From Io17-Chloro-G2 sp965226825 (GTDB taxonomy: Bacteria > Chloroflexota > Dehalococcoidia > Lucifugimonadales > UBA3495), in contig CBDDED010000002.1 of the NCBI GenBank assembly GCA_965226825.1, forward strand, positions 540,116 through 604,115: a stretch of DNA of 64,000 bases, written 5' to 3'. Position 1 is the first letter of the stretch. Each line of letters opens with the position of its first letter. The position numbers and the translations under genes were made by a program. Shown in pieces: positions 9,838 to 18,477 of this stretch. The notes under the pieces were generated by a model that worked only from the letters and a program-made list of their open reading frames with translations, was not told the origin of the DNA and ran no database searches.

Positions 9838-11253
9838 TCAGTCATGCACGATGAGGTTGTCCCGGTTAATCACCCACCGTGCGAAACTCCTGGAAATTGA
9901 GCCCCTGAGTTTAGCCAACAGCAACCGCTCCTCGGCGTGGATTTCCAGGCTGGCAACGTCAATTCGGCCCGACCACGGCTTCTGGTTGGCGGACGAGCTT
10001 CCTTCTTCAATTCTTCGGCGTAGCAAGTCCACGTTCTCCTCGGCCGGTCCGCTGTCGGCGTGGACCAGCGCCACGGCCAGGTAGGGACCATCTACATCCT
10101 TGCCGGCGCCCGTGGCAAGCGCCTGATAGGGGCGCAGGGTTCCTGGACCCGCCAATGCCGCCCTCCACTTCGCTGCCTCATCGTTGGTCGCATCCGGCCT
10201 CTTCAGGTAACCCTCTATTGACGCTTCAAGCCCGAAGGTGTTGTCGGTCAACAACATGCTGTAGGCTCCAAGTTGGGACATTCCGGCGGCCAGGAGCCGG
10301 TATTCCTCGAAGTCGGCAAGGGAGGGCCTTTCATCCCCGAGAGCGTCTATCAGCGATTTCATTTCATCAGTGGCCCAGGTTTTGAGGACGTAGGAGTCCA
10401 GGACTGCGATCCGCCCCCCTCTACCGAAGTGGTCGAAGGCCGGCGGGCCGAGGATCATATTCCGGTTTATTTCATTATCTCCGCCCCAGCTGTAATAGGA
10501 GACATCCCCATATTCCTCACGATCGGGGGCGGGGCACTCGGAGCAAGAACCCAGGGCATCGTCGGTGGCCTTGGTGTCGAAACGCCCGAGGGTTACATCG
10601 AGCTTGGCGTCCGGAGGACCGGCTGCGATCGTCTGGTCCATACTTCGTATGTCGAAGGCGAGGTGATGGATGCGATCGGCTACGCCCTTATTGAGCTGAT
10701 TAAGCGGGCTGAAGAAGGCCGATCCCCCGAACTCCAAAACCGGAATGGTATCGCCATGCGCTTTTTCGTCGTATGGGGGACTCCAATCGTAGAGCTCCTG
10801 CAGAGCGCCTTCGTCATCCCCCGGACCGGGGAGGGGAATGTCAAATAGGCGGCGGGCCACGGTATAGTCGTCGATGAACACCTCCCGGCGGTTTTCAGGG
10901 GTGTCGGGAATGGCCCTCAGCAATTTCTCGTAACCAACTGACGGGCCGGAGGAGGCGTCCCGAGACCCGTCTTCGCCCAAGGGAGTGGCGGGCTCTGGCC
11001 GGCCGCTGTCCTCGGAGTGGTAAGCCGTGCTGGCTGCAGTCGGTCTGGCATCCGGCAGCGGAGTGGCGACCGGGTCTGATGTCGAGGGTACCGGTTCCGA
11101 GGCGGCTGTGGGCGCCGGTTCGGCTTTCGGCGGGAGCGCGGTGGTAGCTCCGGACCCACAACCTGCCAGGGTGAGGGCCAGAGGGCCCAATAGTACACAG
11201 AACGCAAACACAGGCCCCATCAGGAATCGGGTTAATCTCGACACGAAAAACAT
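9838..11253 (-). CDS. secreted lipoprotein of unknown function
   Basis: The start is ATG 11253, behind a strong GGAGAGG-type ribosome site. It is preferred over upstream in-frame codons because it begins a classical lipoprotein signal: a basic start, a hydrophobic run, then LTLAGC with the lipidated Cys. The mature N-terminus is a Pro/Ala/Thr/Ser-rich linker of about 70 residues, followed by a globular domain of about 370 residues with no motif I recognise. The C-terminal half has charged helices. The region 11254-11551 behind it shows no gene; a short GGGGC/GCCCC hairpin sits at 11423-11435. Whether it shares a job with the downstream transglutaminase cluster is unknown. Confidence 0.75.
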   Translation of the reverse strand: MFFVSRLTRFLMGPVFAFCVLLGPLALTLAGCGSGATTALPPKAEPAPTAASEPVPSTSDPVATPLPDARPTAASTAYHSEDSGRPEPATPLGEDGSRDASSGPSVGYEKLLRAIPDTPENRREVFIDDYTVARRLFDIPLPGPGDDEGALQELYDWSPPYDEKAHGDTIPVLEFGGSAFFSPLNQLNKGVADRIHHLAFDIRSMDQTIAAGPPDAKLDVTLGRFDTKATDDALGSCSECPAPDREEYGDVSYYSWGGDNEINRNMILGPPAFDHFGRGGRIAVLDSYVLKTWATDEMKSLIDALGDERPSLADFEEYRLLAAGMSQLGAYSMLLTDNTFGLEASIEGYLKRPDATNDEAAKWRAALAGPGTLRPYQALATGAGKDVDGPYLAVALVHADSGPAEENVDLLRRRIEEGSSSANQKPWSGRIDVASLEIHAEERLLLAKLRGSISRSFARWVINRDNLIVHD

Positions 11254-11551
11254 CCTCTCACCTCTCCATTTTGGCATTGACTGGTGTGAACGGGGCCGAC
11301 TCAGTGCCCCAGAGGCCGGCAACACCATTGTTCTTCTGCAGTTGCGGACCAAAGGTGGGTTTGAGCTGGGTAAAGGAGAGACGGCGTTCCTCTGAGTCAG
11401 AATCCGGTAGCGTCCGACCCTTGGGGCCTAGCCCCGCAGACGCTCAGGGGATTCATCATGCCATCGCCTCCTGGCTTGGACTCTCAACCGAATCCTCCCC
11501 AACAATGCGCAATTGTCCTGCTCCCTGTTTGTCGGCAAGGCATTTCCGGTG

Positions 11552-12852
11552 TCAGTATCCCGTGTCGGTGGACTCTGTCCCGTTTTCCGGCCGCTCAGGC
11601 GTTGGTTCAATCGGCAGGATCACTCTCATCTCTGTGTACGCCCCGAGTTCGGACTCCACCTGTATGTCTCCCCCGTGTTCCCGGGCGATGTCGTGGGCCA
11701 GGCTGAGCCCCAGCCCGGTATTGTGGCCCGTGTCCCTCGTGGTGAAGAAGGGGTTGAACATTCTTTTCATGATCTCTGGGGTCATGCCGGGACCATTGTC
11801 CCTGACAGTGATCGTCACGCTTTCCGGGGTTCCCAAGTTGCTGACCATCAGTTCCGGGGTGTATGTCCCTCTGTATTCCCTCGCTTTCTCGGCCATTGCC
11901 TGGCAGGCGTTGGTGACCAGGTTGGCTATCACTCTTGCTATGTCCTCCGGGATCAGGGTGACCTCCCCCAGGTTCTGGTCCGCTGCTATGGTTGTGTGAG
12001 CGCTGAACCCGGGTTCCTGGGCCTGCACGGCCCCATGGGCCAGGTTGGTCTGCTGATCCACCAGCCGGTTGAGGTCCACGGGCCGGAATCCCCCGCCGGT
12101 CCCCCGGTCCAGGGTCATCATCCCCGATACTATCCCGTTGGCCCGTCGCTGTGGTGGGTCATCCGTTCCATGTTGTCCAAGATGTCCCGCATGATATCCC
12201 GTGCCTCCTCGCGGTCGAACCCGTCGGGTTGTTCCAGCAGAGCCTCAAGATCATCGATGAGCATTCCCGACGATATGGCGAAGTTCCGGACGAACTGCAG
12301 TGGGTTCCGGATCTCGTGGGCGACTCCGGCGGCCAGTTCGCCCAGTTCCGCCAGCTTCTGCTGACTGATGATCCGGTCCTGGGTCCTCCTGAGTTCCTCC
12401 AGCGCTGTCTCCAACTCCTGGTTCTTCTGCTGGAGCTCGTCGGAGAGTTGCTGCACCCGGTCGAGTTGGATGGCCCTGATGGAGCTCTGCCTGAGGGTCT
12501 CCAGGGCTTCGAGGACCTTGGTGATCTCATCGTTGCCCGTCGGTTCCACCCGGTACTCCAAGTCCCCCATTCCCATCCGGCGTATCCATATCTCGCCCTG
12601 GACGGTTCGGACGCTGACCCTGACCAGGATGTAGATAATGATCACCCCGGCGGTCAGGCCTGCAAGGGGAATGGCTGCGGCCCTCGCGCCTCCGATCATA
12701 TTGGCCTGGATGGTGGCGCCGGCGAGAAGTCCTATGATGAGGATGAGGCAGATTGTAATCTTGACGGTGTTCCGTCTCGGGGAGAACTTGGACATCCCCA
12801 ATGGGTCGTTGCCCCATGGGGTCTGGCCGGTGTCTGGATTGCGTCCGGTCAT
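11552..12852 (-). pseudogene. sensor histidine kinase interrupted by one frameshift
   Basis: Two consecutive frames together make one kinase. The first (12852 down to about 12142) has two membrane segments, a HAMP-like linker, a coiled coil and a DHp domain with H-box VAHEIRNPLQFVRN. The second (to 11552) has the ATPase domain: N-box NLVTNACQAM, G1 DNGPGM, F-box FNPFFTTR and G2 GLGLSLAHDI. The frames meet near 12142. There the expected continuation HHSD-RANGIVSG is recovered by adding one C to GACGGG, so a single-base deletion (or a sequencing error) separates phospho-acceptor and catalytic domains. No response regulator is adjacent. IS607 copy 1 begins 143 bp upstream of the start. Confidence 0.85.
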
Positions 12853-13018
12853 CTCTGCTCCGGCTTCCTCTGTTGGGTTAGTGCTGGGTTTGCTCTGGGC
12901 AATTTTACTCCCGGGCTGTTGTGTCTGTGGGTTTCGTGACGTTACTGCAGTGCGCGCCGTCGTGCCTGTCGTTCTGAGGGTTCACAACTGTTTAGGTTAT
13001 AGTATATAATTGCTGATT

Positions 13019-13615
13019 ATGGATGTTGTTAGTCGGCGCATTACCCTGACTGCTTGGGGCCGCCTCTACGGTTTCGACAAGGCCACGACCTCCCGCCTGC
13101 ATCTCACGGGCAGGCTGCCTCCGGAGCTCCAGATCGAGCAGCTTCCCAGCGGTCGTTACTATGTCGTGGTGCCTCCCGACAACGACGCGCGCTGCGTCGT
13201 ATATGCCCGGGTCTCCTCCGGGGACCAGCGTGAGGACCTGGACCGGCAGGTGGGCCGGGTCGTGGAATGGGCAACGCAGCTGGGGCATCGTCCCAATGAG
13301 GTGGTCAAGGAAATCGGCTCCGGGCTGGACGGGAACCGTAGCCGTTTGCGGCGCCTGGTAGCGGACCATACGGTGGGCACGATAATAGTGGAGTATCGGG
13401 AACGGCTTTGCCGTTTCGGGTTTGAGTACGTGGAGGCCGCACTGGCTGGGCGGGGAGCGCGCATTCTGGCGATGGATGAGGCTGAGCTCGAAGATGATCT
13501 GGTGAGGGATGTCACGGAGGTGATGACGTCGCTGTGCGCCCGTCTCTACGGGAAACGGTCGGCTAGGCGGCGGGCGGAACGGGCGGTGGCGGCGGCGTCG
13601 GAGACAATCCGATGA
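13019..13615 (+). CDS. tnpA: IS607 serine recombinase TnpA
   Basis: The 198-aa protein has an N-terminal MerR-like helix-turn-helix (LTAWGRLYGFDKATTSRLH) and a serine-resolvase catalytic domain with YARVSSGDQREDLDRQ, where the nucleophilic Ser sits in the ARVSS motif. Arg residues typical of the family follow in RFGFEYVEA and GSGLDGNRSRLRRL. Its role is integration and excision of the element. ATG 13019 matches the start in copy 2; a TTG nine bases upstream is less likely. The stop overlaps the tnpB start. Confidence 0.93.
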   Translation: MDVVSRRITLTAWGRLYGFDKATTSRLHLTGRLPPELQIEQLPSGRYYVVVPPDNDARCVVYARVSSGDQREDLDRQVGRVVEWATQLGHRPNEVVKEIGSGLDGNRSRLRRLVADHTVGTIIVEYRERLCRFGFEYVEAALAGRGARILAMDEAELEDDLVRDVTEVMTSLCARLYGKRSARRRAERAVAAASETIR

Positions 13616-15177
13616 TAAGCACATACCAGACCCGCGTCACCGTTTTCCGCAGCATGGACCGTTTGGAGGGGGATGCCGCGCTGGCAGCATACGCCGGGCT
13701 GTACGGCCGAGTGCAGCGGAAGCTGTTCGCCGACATCGCAGCCGGTCGGTCGCCTGGTTCGTTGAAGCGTGTGTACCTGGAGCGGTACGAGATACCGGCG
13801 CGGATGTTCAATGCCCTTCGGGTGTCCCTGGAGGGCAAGGTGGCGTCGGCCCGGGAGGCTCAGAAATTGCACCGGGATACCTTGCACCGCCGCATATCCC
13901 GGGCGGAGGGTCAGATATCCGATGCCGGGAAGCAGGGCCGCTGGCAGCAGGTCCATCAGAAGCGTCGTCGGTTGGGCAACTTGCGAGGCCGTCTGGCAGC
14001 TCTGGAATCGGACATAGCCGGGGATAAGGTGCGATTGTGCTTCGGGTCCAAGCGGTTGTGGCGGAAGCAACATCACCTGGAGGCCAACGGATATGCCAGT
14101 CATGAGGAGTGGCTGGCCGATTGGGAGGATGCCCGTAACGGCGAGTTCTTCGTGCTGGGGAGCCGGGATGAGACCGGGGGCTGCCAGCTGTGCGTGGCGG
14201 CCATTGCTGACGATGGGTCTCTGACCCTACGGCTTCGGATGCCGGATTGCCTGGCCGAACAGCATGGCAAATACCTGGTCATCGAAGGTGTCAAGTTCGC
14301 CTATGGACATGAGCAGATGTTGGCGGCGCTGGAAGCCAATGCCGAGTACGGGGCCTGCCGACGACAGCAGGGCGAGAAGGCGGCTCGGGCCACCGGTCTG
14401 GGACAGGCCATCAGCTACCGGTTCAAGCGGGACGGCAAGGGTTGGCGGGTGTTCGCCACCACTGAGTTGCCAGATGTGGAGGTCACGACCGACCGTAGGC
14501 TGGGCGTGATCGGTATAGACCTCAACGCCGACCATCTTGCCGTGGCCGAGACCGACGCCAGCGGCAACTTCATCAATGCCTGGCGGGCGCCCCTGGTCAC
14601 CTACGGCAAGAACACTCACCAGGTCGAGGCTCTGATCGGAGATGCGGTGGCCGGCGTGGTGGAGTATGCACGGGAGGCCGGCAAGCCCATCGTCATGGAG
14701 AAGCTGGACTTCCGTCAGAAGAAGGCCGTCCTGGAGGGCGAGTCCAGGAAATACTCCCGGATGATTTCGTCCTTCGGCTATGGGAAGGTAAAGGCATACT
14801 TCCTGTCCCGCGGCTACCGTGAGGGAGTTGAGGTACATCAGGTCAACCCGGCCTACAGTTCGGTCATTGGCCGGGTCAAGTTCATGGAACGATATGGGCT
14901 CAGTGTCCATCAGGCTGCGGCCCTGGTGCTGGCCCGTCGTTTGCTCCGCTGTTCCGAGCGCATCCCCCGCCGGCGGGTCTGTCCCGCCGGCAATGGCGGA
15001 CATGTCGCCTTCACCGTACCTGCAAGGAAGCGAGTGAAGCACGTGTGGACGTACTGGGGTGCGGTATTGGGACAGCTGAGACCGGCGCTTGCAGCGCAGC
15101 ACCGGCTGGGAAAGCGGAGACGCAGACCCAATCCGGTTCAGGCTGTTGGGCGGGTGGAAGCCCGCGGGGTGGCTTGA
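13612..15177 (+). CDS. tnpB: TnpB-related RNA-guided nuclease-like protein of IS607 copy 1
   Basis: The 521-aa product has an N-terminal helical region, a beta-rich wedge and a RuvC-like C-terminal half. Visible RuvC residues are the Asp in GIDLNADHLAV (about residue 303) and the Glu in VMEKLDF (about 363). The expected third Asp aligns with His in LSVHQAAALVLARR (about 433), and no CxxC zinc-finger pairs lie between. This matches the group usually named TnpB-related accessory protein rather than canonical TnpB. TnpB proteins cut DNA guided by an RNA from the element's right end; whether this subgroup cuts is not shown. Its stop codon lies within the first hairpin of the predicted RNA. Confidence 0.88.
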   Translation: MISTYQTRVTVFRSMDRLEGDAALAAYAGLYGRVQRKLFADIAAGRSPGSLKRVYLERYEIPARMFNALRVSLEGKVASAREAQKLHRDTLHRRISRAEGQISDAGKQGRWQQVHQKRRRLGNLRGRLAALESDIAGDKVRLCFGSKRLWRKQHHLEANGYASHEEWLADWEDARNGEFFVLGSRDETGGCQLCVAAIADDGSLTLRLRMPDCLAEQHGKYLVIEGVKFAYGHEQMLAALEANAEYGACRRQQGEKAARATGLGQAISYRFKRDGKGWRVFATTELPDVEVTTDRRLGVIGIDLNADHLAVAETDASGNFINAWRAPLVTYGKNTHQVEALIGDAVAGVVEYAREAGKPIVMEKLDFRQKKAVLEGESRKYSRMISSFGYGKVKAYFLSRGYREGVEVHQVNPAYSSVIGRVKFMERYGLSVHQAAALVLARRLLRCSERIPRRRVCPAGNGGHVAFTVPARKRVKHVWTYWGAVLGQLRPALAAQHRLGKRRRRPNPVQAVGRVEARGVA

Positions 15178-15318
15178 GCTGGGATCAGCTCGGAGTTCCC
15201 GGGTGAGATTCCCGGGCGGAGCCGCCTTGAACTGTTGGGGCGGCGGCGCGGCTTGGACCGCGTCTTCAGAGAAGGCTGACGGCAGTCTTGTTACTAAAGT
15301 CAACCTATTTTACAACGG
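15176..15318 (+). ncRNA. predicted omega-RNA (reRNA) scaffold of IS607 copy 1
   Basis: Immediately downstream of tnpB lies a GC-rich block that can fold as hairpins: GAGCTG/CAGCTC at 15176-15191; CCCGGG repeats at 15198-15216; GCCGCC (15221-15226) with GGCGGC (15242-15247); and CGCGG/CCGCG just after. The block is conserved in copies 2 and 3 and in a solo remnant. In copy 2 the third stem changes on both sides (GCCGTC with GACGGC), a compensatory pair. Sequence beyond 15318 would act as guide if this is an omega-RNA. Confidence 0.65.
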
Positions 15319-15363
15319 TGCCTCTACCCGACTGACGATCTCGTAGAGCTCCCGCGCCCAAGT

Positions 15364-16089
15364 CTAATTGAACGCGTCCAGTATCCGCTTCACTTGCGGT
15401 TTTTCAGCGGGCTCGACCCATGCGTGCCATTGGAGCATGTATCGTCGGAACATTGCCGAGGAATGGGGCAGTCTGCGGATGGCGTTCCACACCGCTGGCT
15501 CACTCTCGAAAATCGGTAACAGTGAGTAGGCGACTACCGCGTTCTTGTCCCTCTGACCACAGTGTTCTCGTAGACCCTCTTCTTCCGATAGAAGCCATTG
15601 GGAAAGGGTCACACCGGCCGGCAGTCGCCGCTCTTCCCGAGCAAGATATCCCTCCGCGTAGCTGGAGAGTGATTGTGCGTACCCTGCCCAATTGGAATAC
15701 GGCGGACGAGTGGGCCATTTTTCGGCCATGCGACGGATGGTGAAAATAGAAGCCAATTCGCATAACGCCTCGTGAAACCAATTGTTGCGGCTATCTCGCA
15801 GACGCTCGTAGCCGGACAAGACATGACAGAGTTCATGGGAGAACTGATACGCGAATTGGCTCCAGTGTCTGCCCCGCGCCGAGAGAAGGATGGTGAACGG
15901 GTCTTCTGTGGAGGAACGATAGAGGGTAATCGGACCGTCATCCGGGTGGAGAGTGGCCCCCACCACGAGATTGCCTTCAGGAGGCTCTCTGAACAATCCG
16001 GTGAAATAGCCGGCGACGTCCGTCAACAGCGCTTCAATGTCGGAGGGAAGGGCGCCTCCCCAATCGCAGTCGACTACCGTGATATTCAT
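15364..16089 (-). CDS. putative zinc metallopeptidase (HExxH protein)
   Basis: A 241-aa protein from ATG 16089; an upstream in-frame TTG would add residues encoded by a GTCGTTGAT repeat and is less likely. It contains SHELCHVLSG, an HExxH zinc site, followed 18 residues later by WFHEALCELAS, whose Glu could be the third ligand of a gluzincin. No signal peptide or membrane segment is visible, so it is probably cytoplasmic. The substrate is unknown. Short GTTGAC-containing repeats precede it. It stands alone between IS607 copy 1 and the HpaB-family gene. Confidence 0.65.
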   Translation of the reverse strand: MNITVVDCDWGGALPSDIEALLTDVAGYFTGLFREPPEGNLVVGATLHPDDGPITLYRSSTEDPFTILLSARGRHWSQFAYQFSHELCHVLSGYERLRDSRNNWFHEALCELASIFTIRRMAEKWPTRPPYSNWAGYAQSLSSYAEGYLAREERRLPAGVTLSQWLLSEEEGLREHCGQRDKNAVVAYSLLPIFESEPAVWNAIRRLPHSSAMFRRYMLQWHAWVEPAEKPQVKRILDAFN

Positions 16090-16220
16090 ATCAACGACCG
16101 AGGGCTTATCAACGACCGGGAGTTCATCTCGTGCCCACAACGCCAAGTTTTCAATGACAGGTTGTCAACGCCAGGTCGTCAACGATTGCTCGCCCGCGTG
16201 GGACACTTCGGCGCCGCCGC

Positions 16221-17717
16221 TTAAAGTCCCGGTGTTGATTGCGGCAGCCGGCGCGGCGGGGGTGGCGCCTCCTGCAGGCTGCTCAGGTCCAGGGGCGGCA
16301 TATCCACCTGGAGAAACTCCTGTACGCCATTGGCCAGCTCGTTATAGCGTTCAAACCAGGACGACAACCGGCGGCGCCATGCCTCCAGCCCGCCACTGGC
16401 ATGGAGCTCGAAAACCGCCTCCCGTCCGTCCAGACCCGACGACACCTGGTCCCAGGCAAGCTGCAGAAGCGCCGCCCGTTGCAGCGCGGTGTAGCCGCCC
16501 CCGCCAAAGGCGTCTTCCAGATCGGCGGCCATCTTCGGGTCCGCGAAGTCGGTGTCTGCAGGCGCGTTGACCAACGACGAACCGGGGAGACCACGAAGGA
16601 TTTCCCCCATTCGCTGACGAACCCTCAGGGTGTTGATTCCCGCAGCGGCCAGGTGAAGTTGGTTGGGCAGGGCATGCCCGCTCTCCGTCGTTTCCGGCTC
16701 CAGTTCCGCCGCCGTCATGCAGGTGCGGGTGGTCTGGACGTTGACGGTCAACTCGACCAGCTGCTCAATTGTCTGAGTATTGTGCTTGAGGCCCATGACT
16801 TCGGCCAGGGCAAGACCAAGTCCCAGGGTAAGTTCCGCCTTGGCGAGCCAGCCGTAGCTATGATGCCAGAGCAGCCAGGATACCAGGGAATGGCGCCCGT
16901 TCCGGTTCAGGGGTTCCCCGGTAAACACTCGGGAGCGGGGGATGAAAACGTCCTCCAGCCAGACCATGGAGTCCAGCTCATCAAACCGGCTGCTCAAAGG
17001 TGACAGGAACCGGTTCTCATGCCTGGCGACGCGCCGGCGGGACACCACGCGGATGCCCCGGGAATTTACCGGGACGATGAACCACAGGTGTCTCCCGCTG
17101 CCCGGCGGCAACTCATCCCTACTGGTGATCAGCAGGTCCTCCGCGAAGGGTGTGCTGGTGTGCATCTGAACCTTGCCGGTCACCACGATGCCTTCGGCAG
17201 TTTCACTGACCAGACGGAGCGCCGCCCGCTCGCTCTCATCCTGGCGGAGCCGTGTCCCGATCAGGGGCCCGCCTCCGGCAAAGGTGAGAAACCGGCCGCT
17301 CCCGGACAGAGACTTCAGGTAGGCCTCAGCCGCCTCAATCTCCTCGGAGGAATTGTTCAGCCGCTTCAGAACATTCAGCATCCCCAGGGCGATCAATGCA
17401 CCGTAGCCCGGGGTGTGGGTCATGTTTCCACCGGTCACGAAATGCACGGCGCTTATGGCCCTCCCCAGGCGCCTCAGGTCCGCGGACGTCTTTGGCGGGG
17501 TAAGCGCGAGAGGATGCCGTTGGCCGTTGCTATCGGGCGGGGTCAGCAGGACGTCCTGCCAGTCAGCGTCAAAGTGGCGGTCATACCAGGCAACGTACTC
17601 ATCCACCATGGCCGACGTCGAAGGGTCAGTCGTGACGTCCGCCACGGCGCCTTCGCCCAATACCCACACGTCGCGCCCGTCGCGCAGACTCTCCTTGTAC
17701 TCAGCACCTGTCCTCAT
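16221..17717 (-). CDS. 4-hydroxyphenylacetate 3-hydroxylase (HpaB/PvcC)-family flavoprotein
   Basis: The 498-aa product begins with the family opening MRTGAEYKESLRDGRDVWV. It keeps the length and order of the HpaB/4-hydroxybutyryl-CoA dehydratase-like acyl-CoA-dehydrogenase fold: an N-terminal helical domain, a beta barrel around FIVPVNSRGIRVVSRR, and a C-terminal helical bundle. Known members are reduced-flavin-dependent aromatic monooxygenases that need a partner reductase. No reductase is adjacent, so the substrate cannot be named. IS607 copy 2 begins 143 bp upstream and is divergent, so the promoter must lie in that gap or in the element. Confidence 0.8.
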   Translation of the reverse strand: MRTGAEYKESLRDGRDVWVLGEGAVADVTTDPSTSAMVDEYVAWYDRHFDADWQDVLLTPPDSNGQRHPLALTPPKTSADLRRLGRAISAVHFVTGGNMTHTPGYGALIALGMLNVLKRLNNSSEEIEAAEAYLKSLSGSGRFLTFAGGGPLIGTRLRQDESERAALRLVSETAEGIVVTGKVQMHTSTPFAEDLLITSRDELPPGSGRHLWFIVPVNSRGIRVVSRRRVARHENRFLSPLSSRFDELDSMVWLEDVFIPRSRVFTGEPLNRNGRHSLVSWLLWHHSYGWLAKAELTLGLGLALAEVMGLKHNTQTIEQLVELTVNVQTTRTCMTAAELEPETTESGHALPNQLHLAAAGINTLRVRQRMGEILRGLPGSSLVNAPADTDFADPKMAADLEDAFGGGGYTALQRAALLQLAWDQVSSGLDGREAVFELHASGGLEAWRRRLSSWFERYNELANGVQEFLQVDMPPLDLSSLQEAPPPPRRLPQSTPGL

Positions 17718-17886
17718 ACTTCACTGTCCACAAGGTCACCGGATACAGGGGGCAATTGTACATTGACACGCGCTGGCGGGGATATCAAGCGGCAATGATT
17801 GGTGCGAGATGGGGAGCGGCTGGGGTGTGACAGGTCCCGACTACGGGGTTCGCAGCAGTTGGGTAGTTAGTATATAATAATCAATT

Positions 17887-18477
17887 ATGGATGTAGTAAG
17901 TCGGCGTATCACCCTGACCGCCTGGGGCCGCCTCTACGGTTTCGACAAGGCCACGACCTCCCGCCTACATCTCACCGGCAGGCTTCCTCCAGAGCTCCAG
18001 ATCGAGCAGCTTCCCAGCGGGCGTTACTACGTCGTGGTGCCTCCCGACAACGAAGCCCGCTGCGTCGTGTACGCCCGGGTCTCCTCCGGGGACCAGCGGG
18101 AGGACCTGGACCGGCAGGTGGGCCGGGTGGTTTCGTGGGCCACGGAGCATGGGCATCGTCCCGATGAGGTCGTCAAGGAGATCGGCTCCGGTCTGGACGG
18201 GAACCGTAGCCGTTTGCGGCGTCTGGTAGCGGATCATACAGTGGGCACGATAGTGGTGGAGCATCGGGACCGCTTGACCCGTTTCGGCTTTGAGTACGTG
18301 GAGGCCGCGCTGGCCGGGCGGGGAGCGCGCATTCTCGTGATGGATGAGGGGGAACTCGAGGATGACCTGGTCCGGGACGTCACCGAGGTGATGACGTCGC
18401 TGTGCGCCCGTTTGTACGGGAAACGGTCGGCGCGGCGCCGGGCGGAACGGGCTCTGGCGGCAGCACAGGAAGGCTGA
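17887..18477 (+). CDS. tnpA: IS607 serine recombinase TnpA, copy 2
   Basis: 196 aa, closely similar to copy 1: MerR-like N-terminal helix-turn-helix, then the catalytic YARVSSGDQREDLDRQ with Ser nucleophile and RFGFEYVEAALAGRG. All catalytic landmarks are intact, so this copy could act on the other IS607 ends in the window. The stop overlaps the tnpB start by ATGA-type coupling. Confidence 0.93.
   Translation: MDVVSRRITLTAWGRLYGFDKATTSRLHLTGRLPPELQIEQLPSGRYYVVVPPDNEARCVVYARVSSGDQREDLDRQVGRVVSWATEHGHRPDEVVKEIGSGLDGNRSRLRRLVADHTVGTIVVEHRDRLTRFGFEYVEAALAGRGARILVMDEGELEDDLVRDVTEVMTSLCARLYGKRSARRRAERALAAAQEG

Larger units (their letters stand above)
12995..15318 (+). mobile_element. IS607-family element, copy 1 (intact)
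   Basis: The element carries tnpA and tnpB overlapping by 4 bp (ATGA) plus a conserved structured 3' region. Ends were set by comparing three copies: a left end with GTTATAGTATATAA before tnpA and a right end finishing ...TTTTACAACGG. GG dinucleotides at 12995-12996 and 15317-15318 fit the GG core at which IS607 serine recombinases act without target duplication. It is the only copy with both genes open. It sits upstream of, and divergent from, the broken histidine kinase. Confidence 0.85.

Noticed and set aside
11423..11435. GGGGC-CTA-GCCCC as terminator of the histidine kinase
   Set aside because: Very short stem without a T-run; could be chance in GC-rich DNA.
14227..15303. Long minus-strand frames opposite tnpB (also at 57877-58953)
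   Set aside because: They are antisense shadows of GC-rich tnpB; they recur only because tnpB does.
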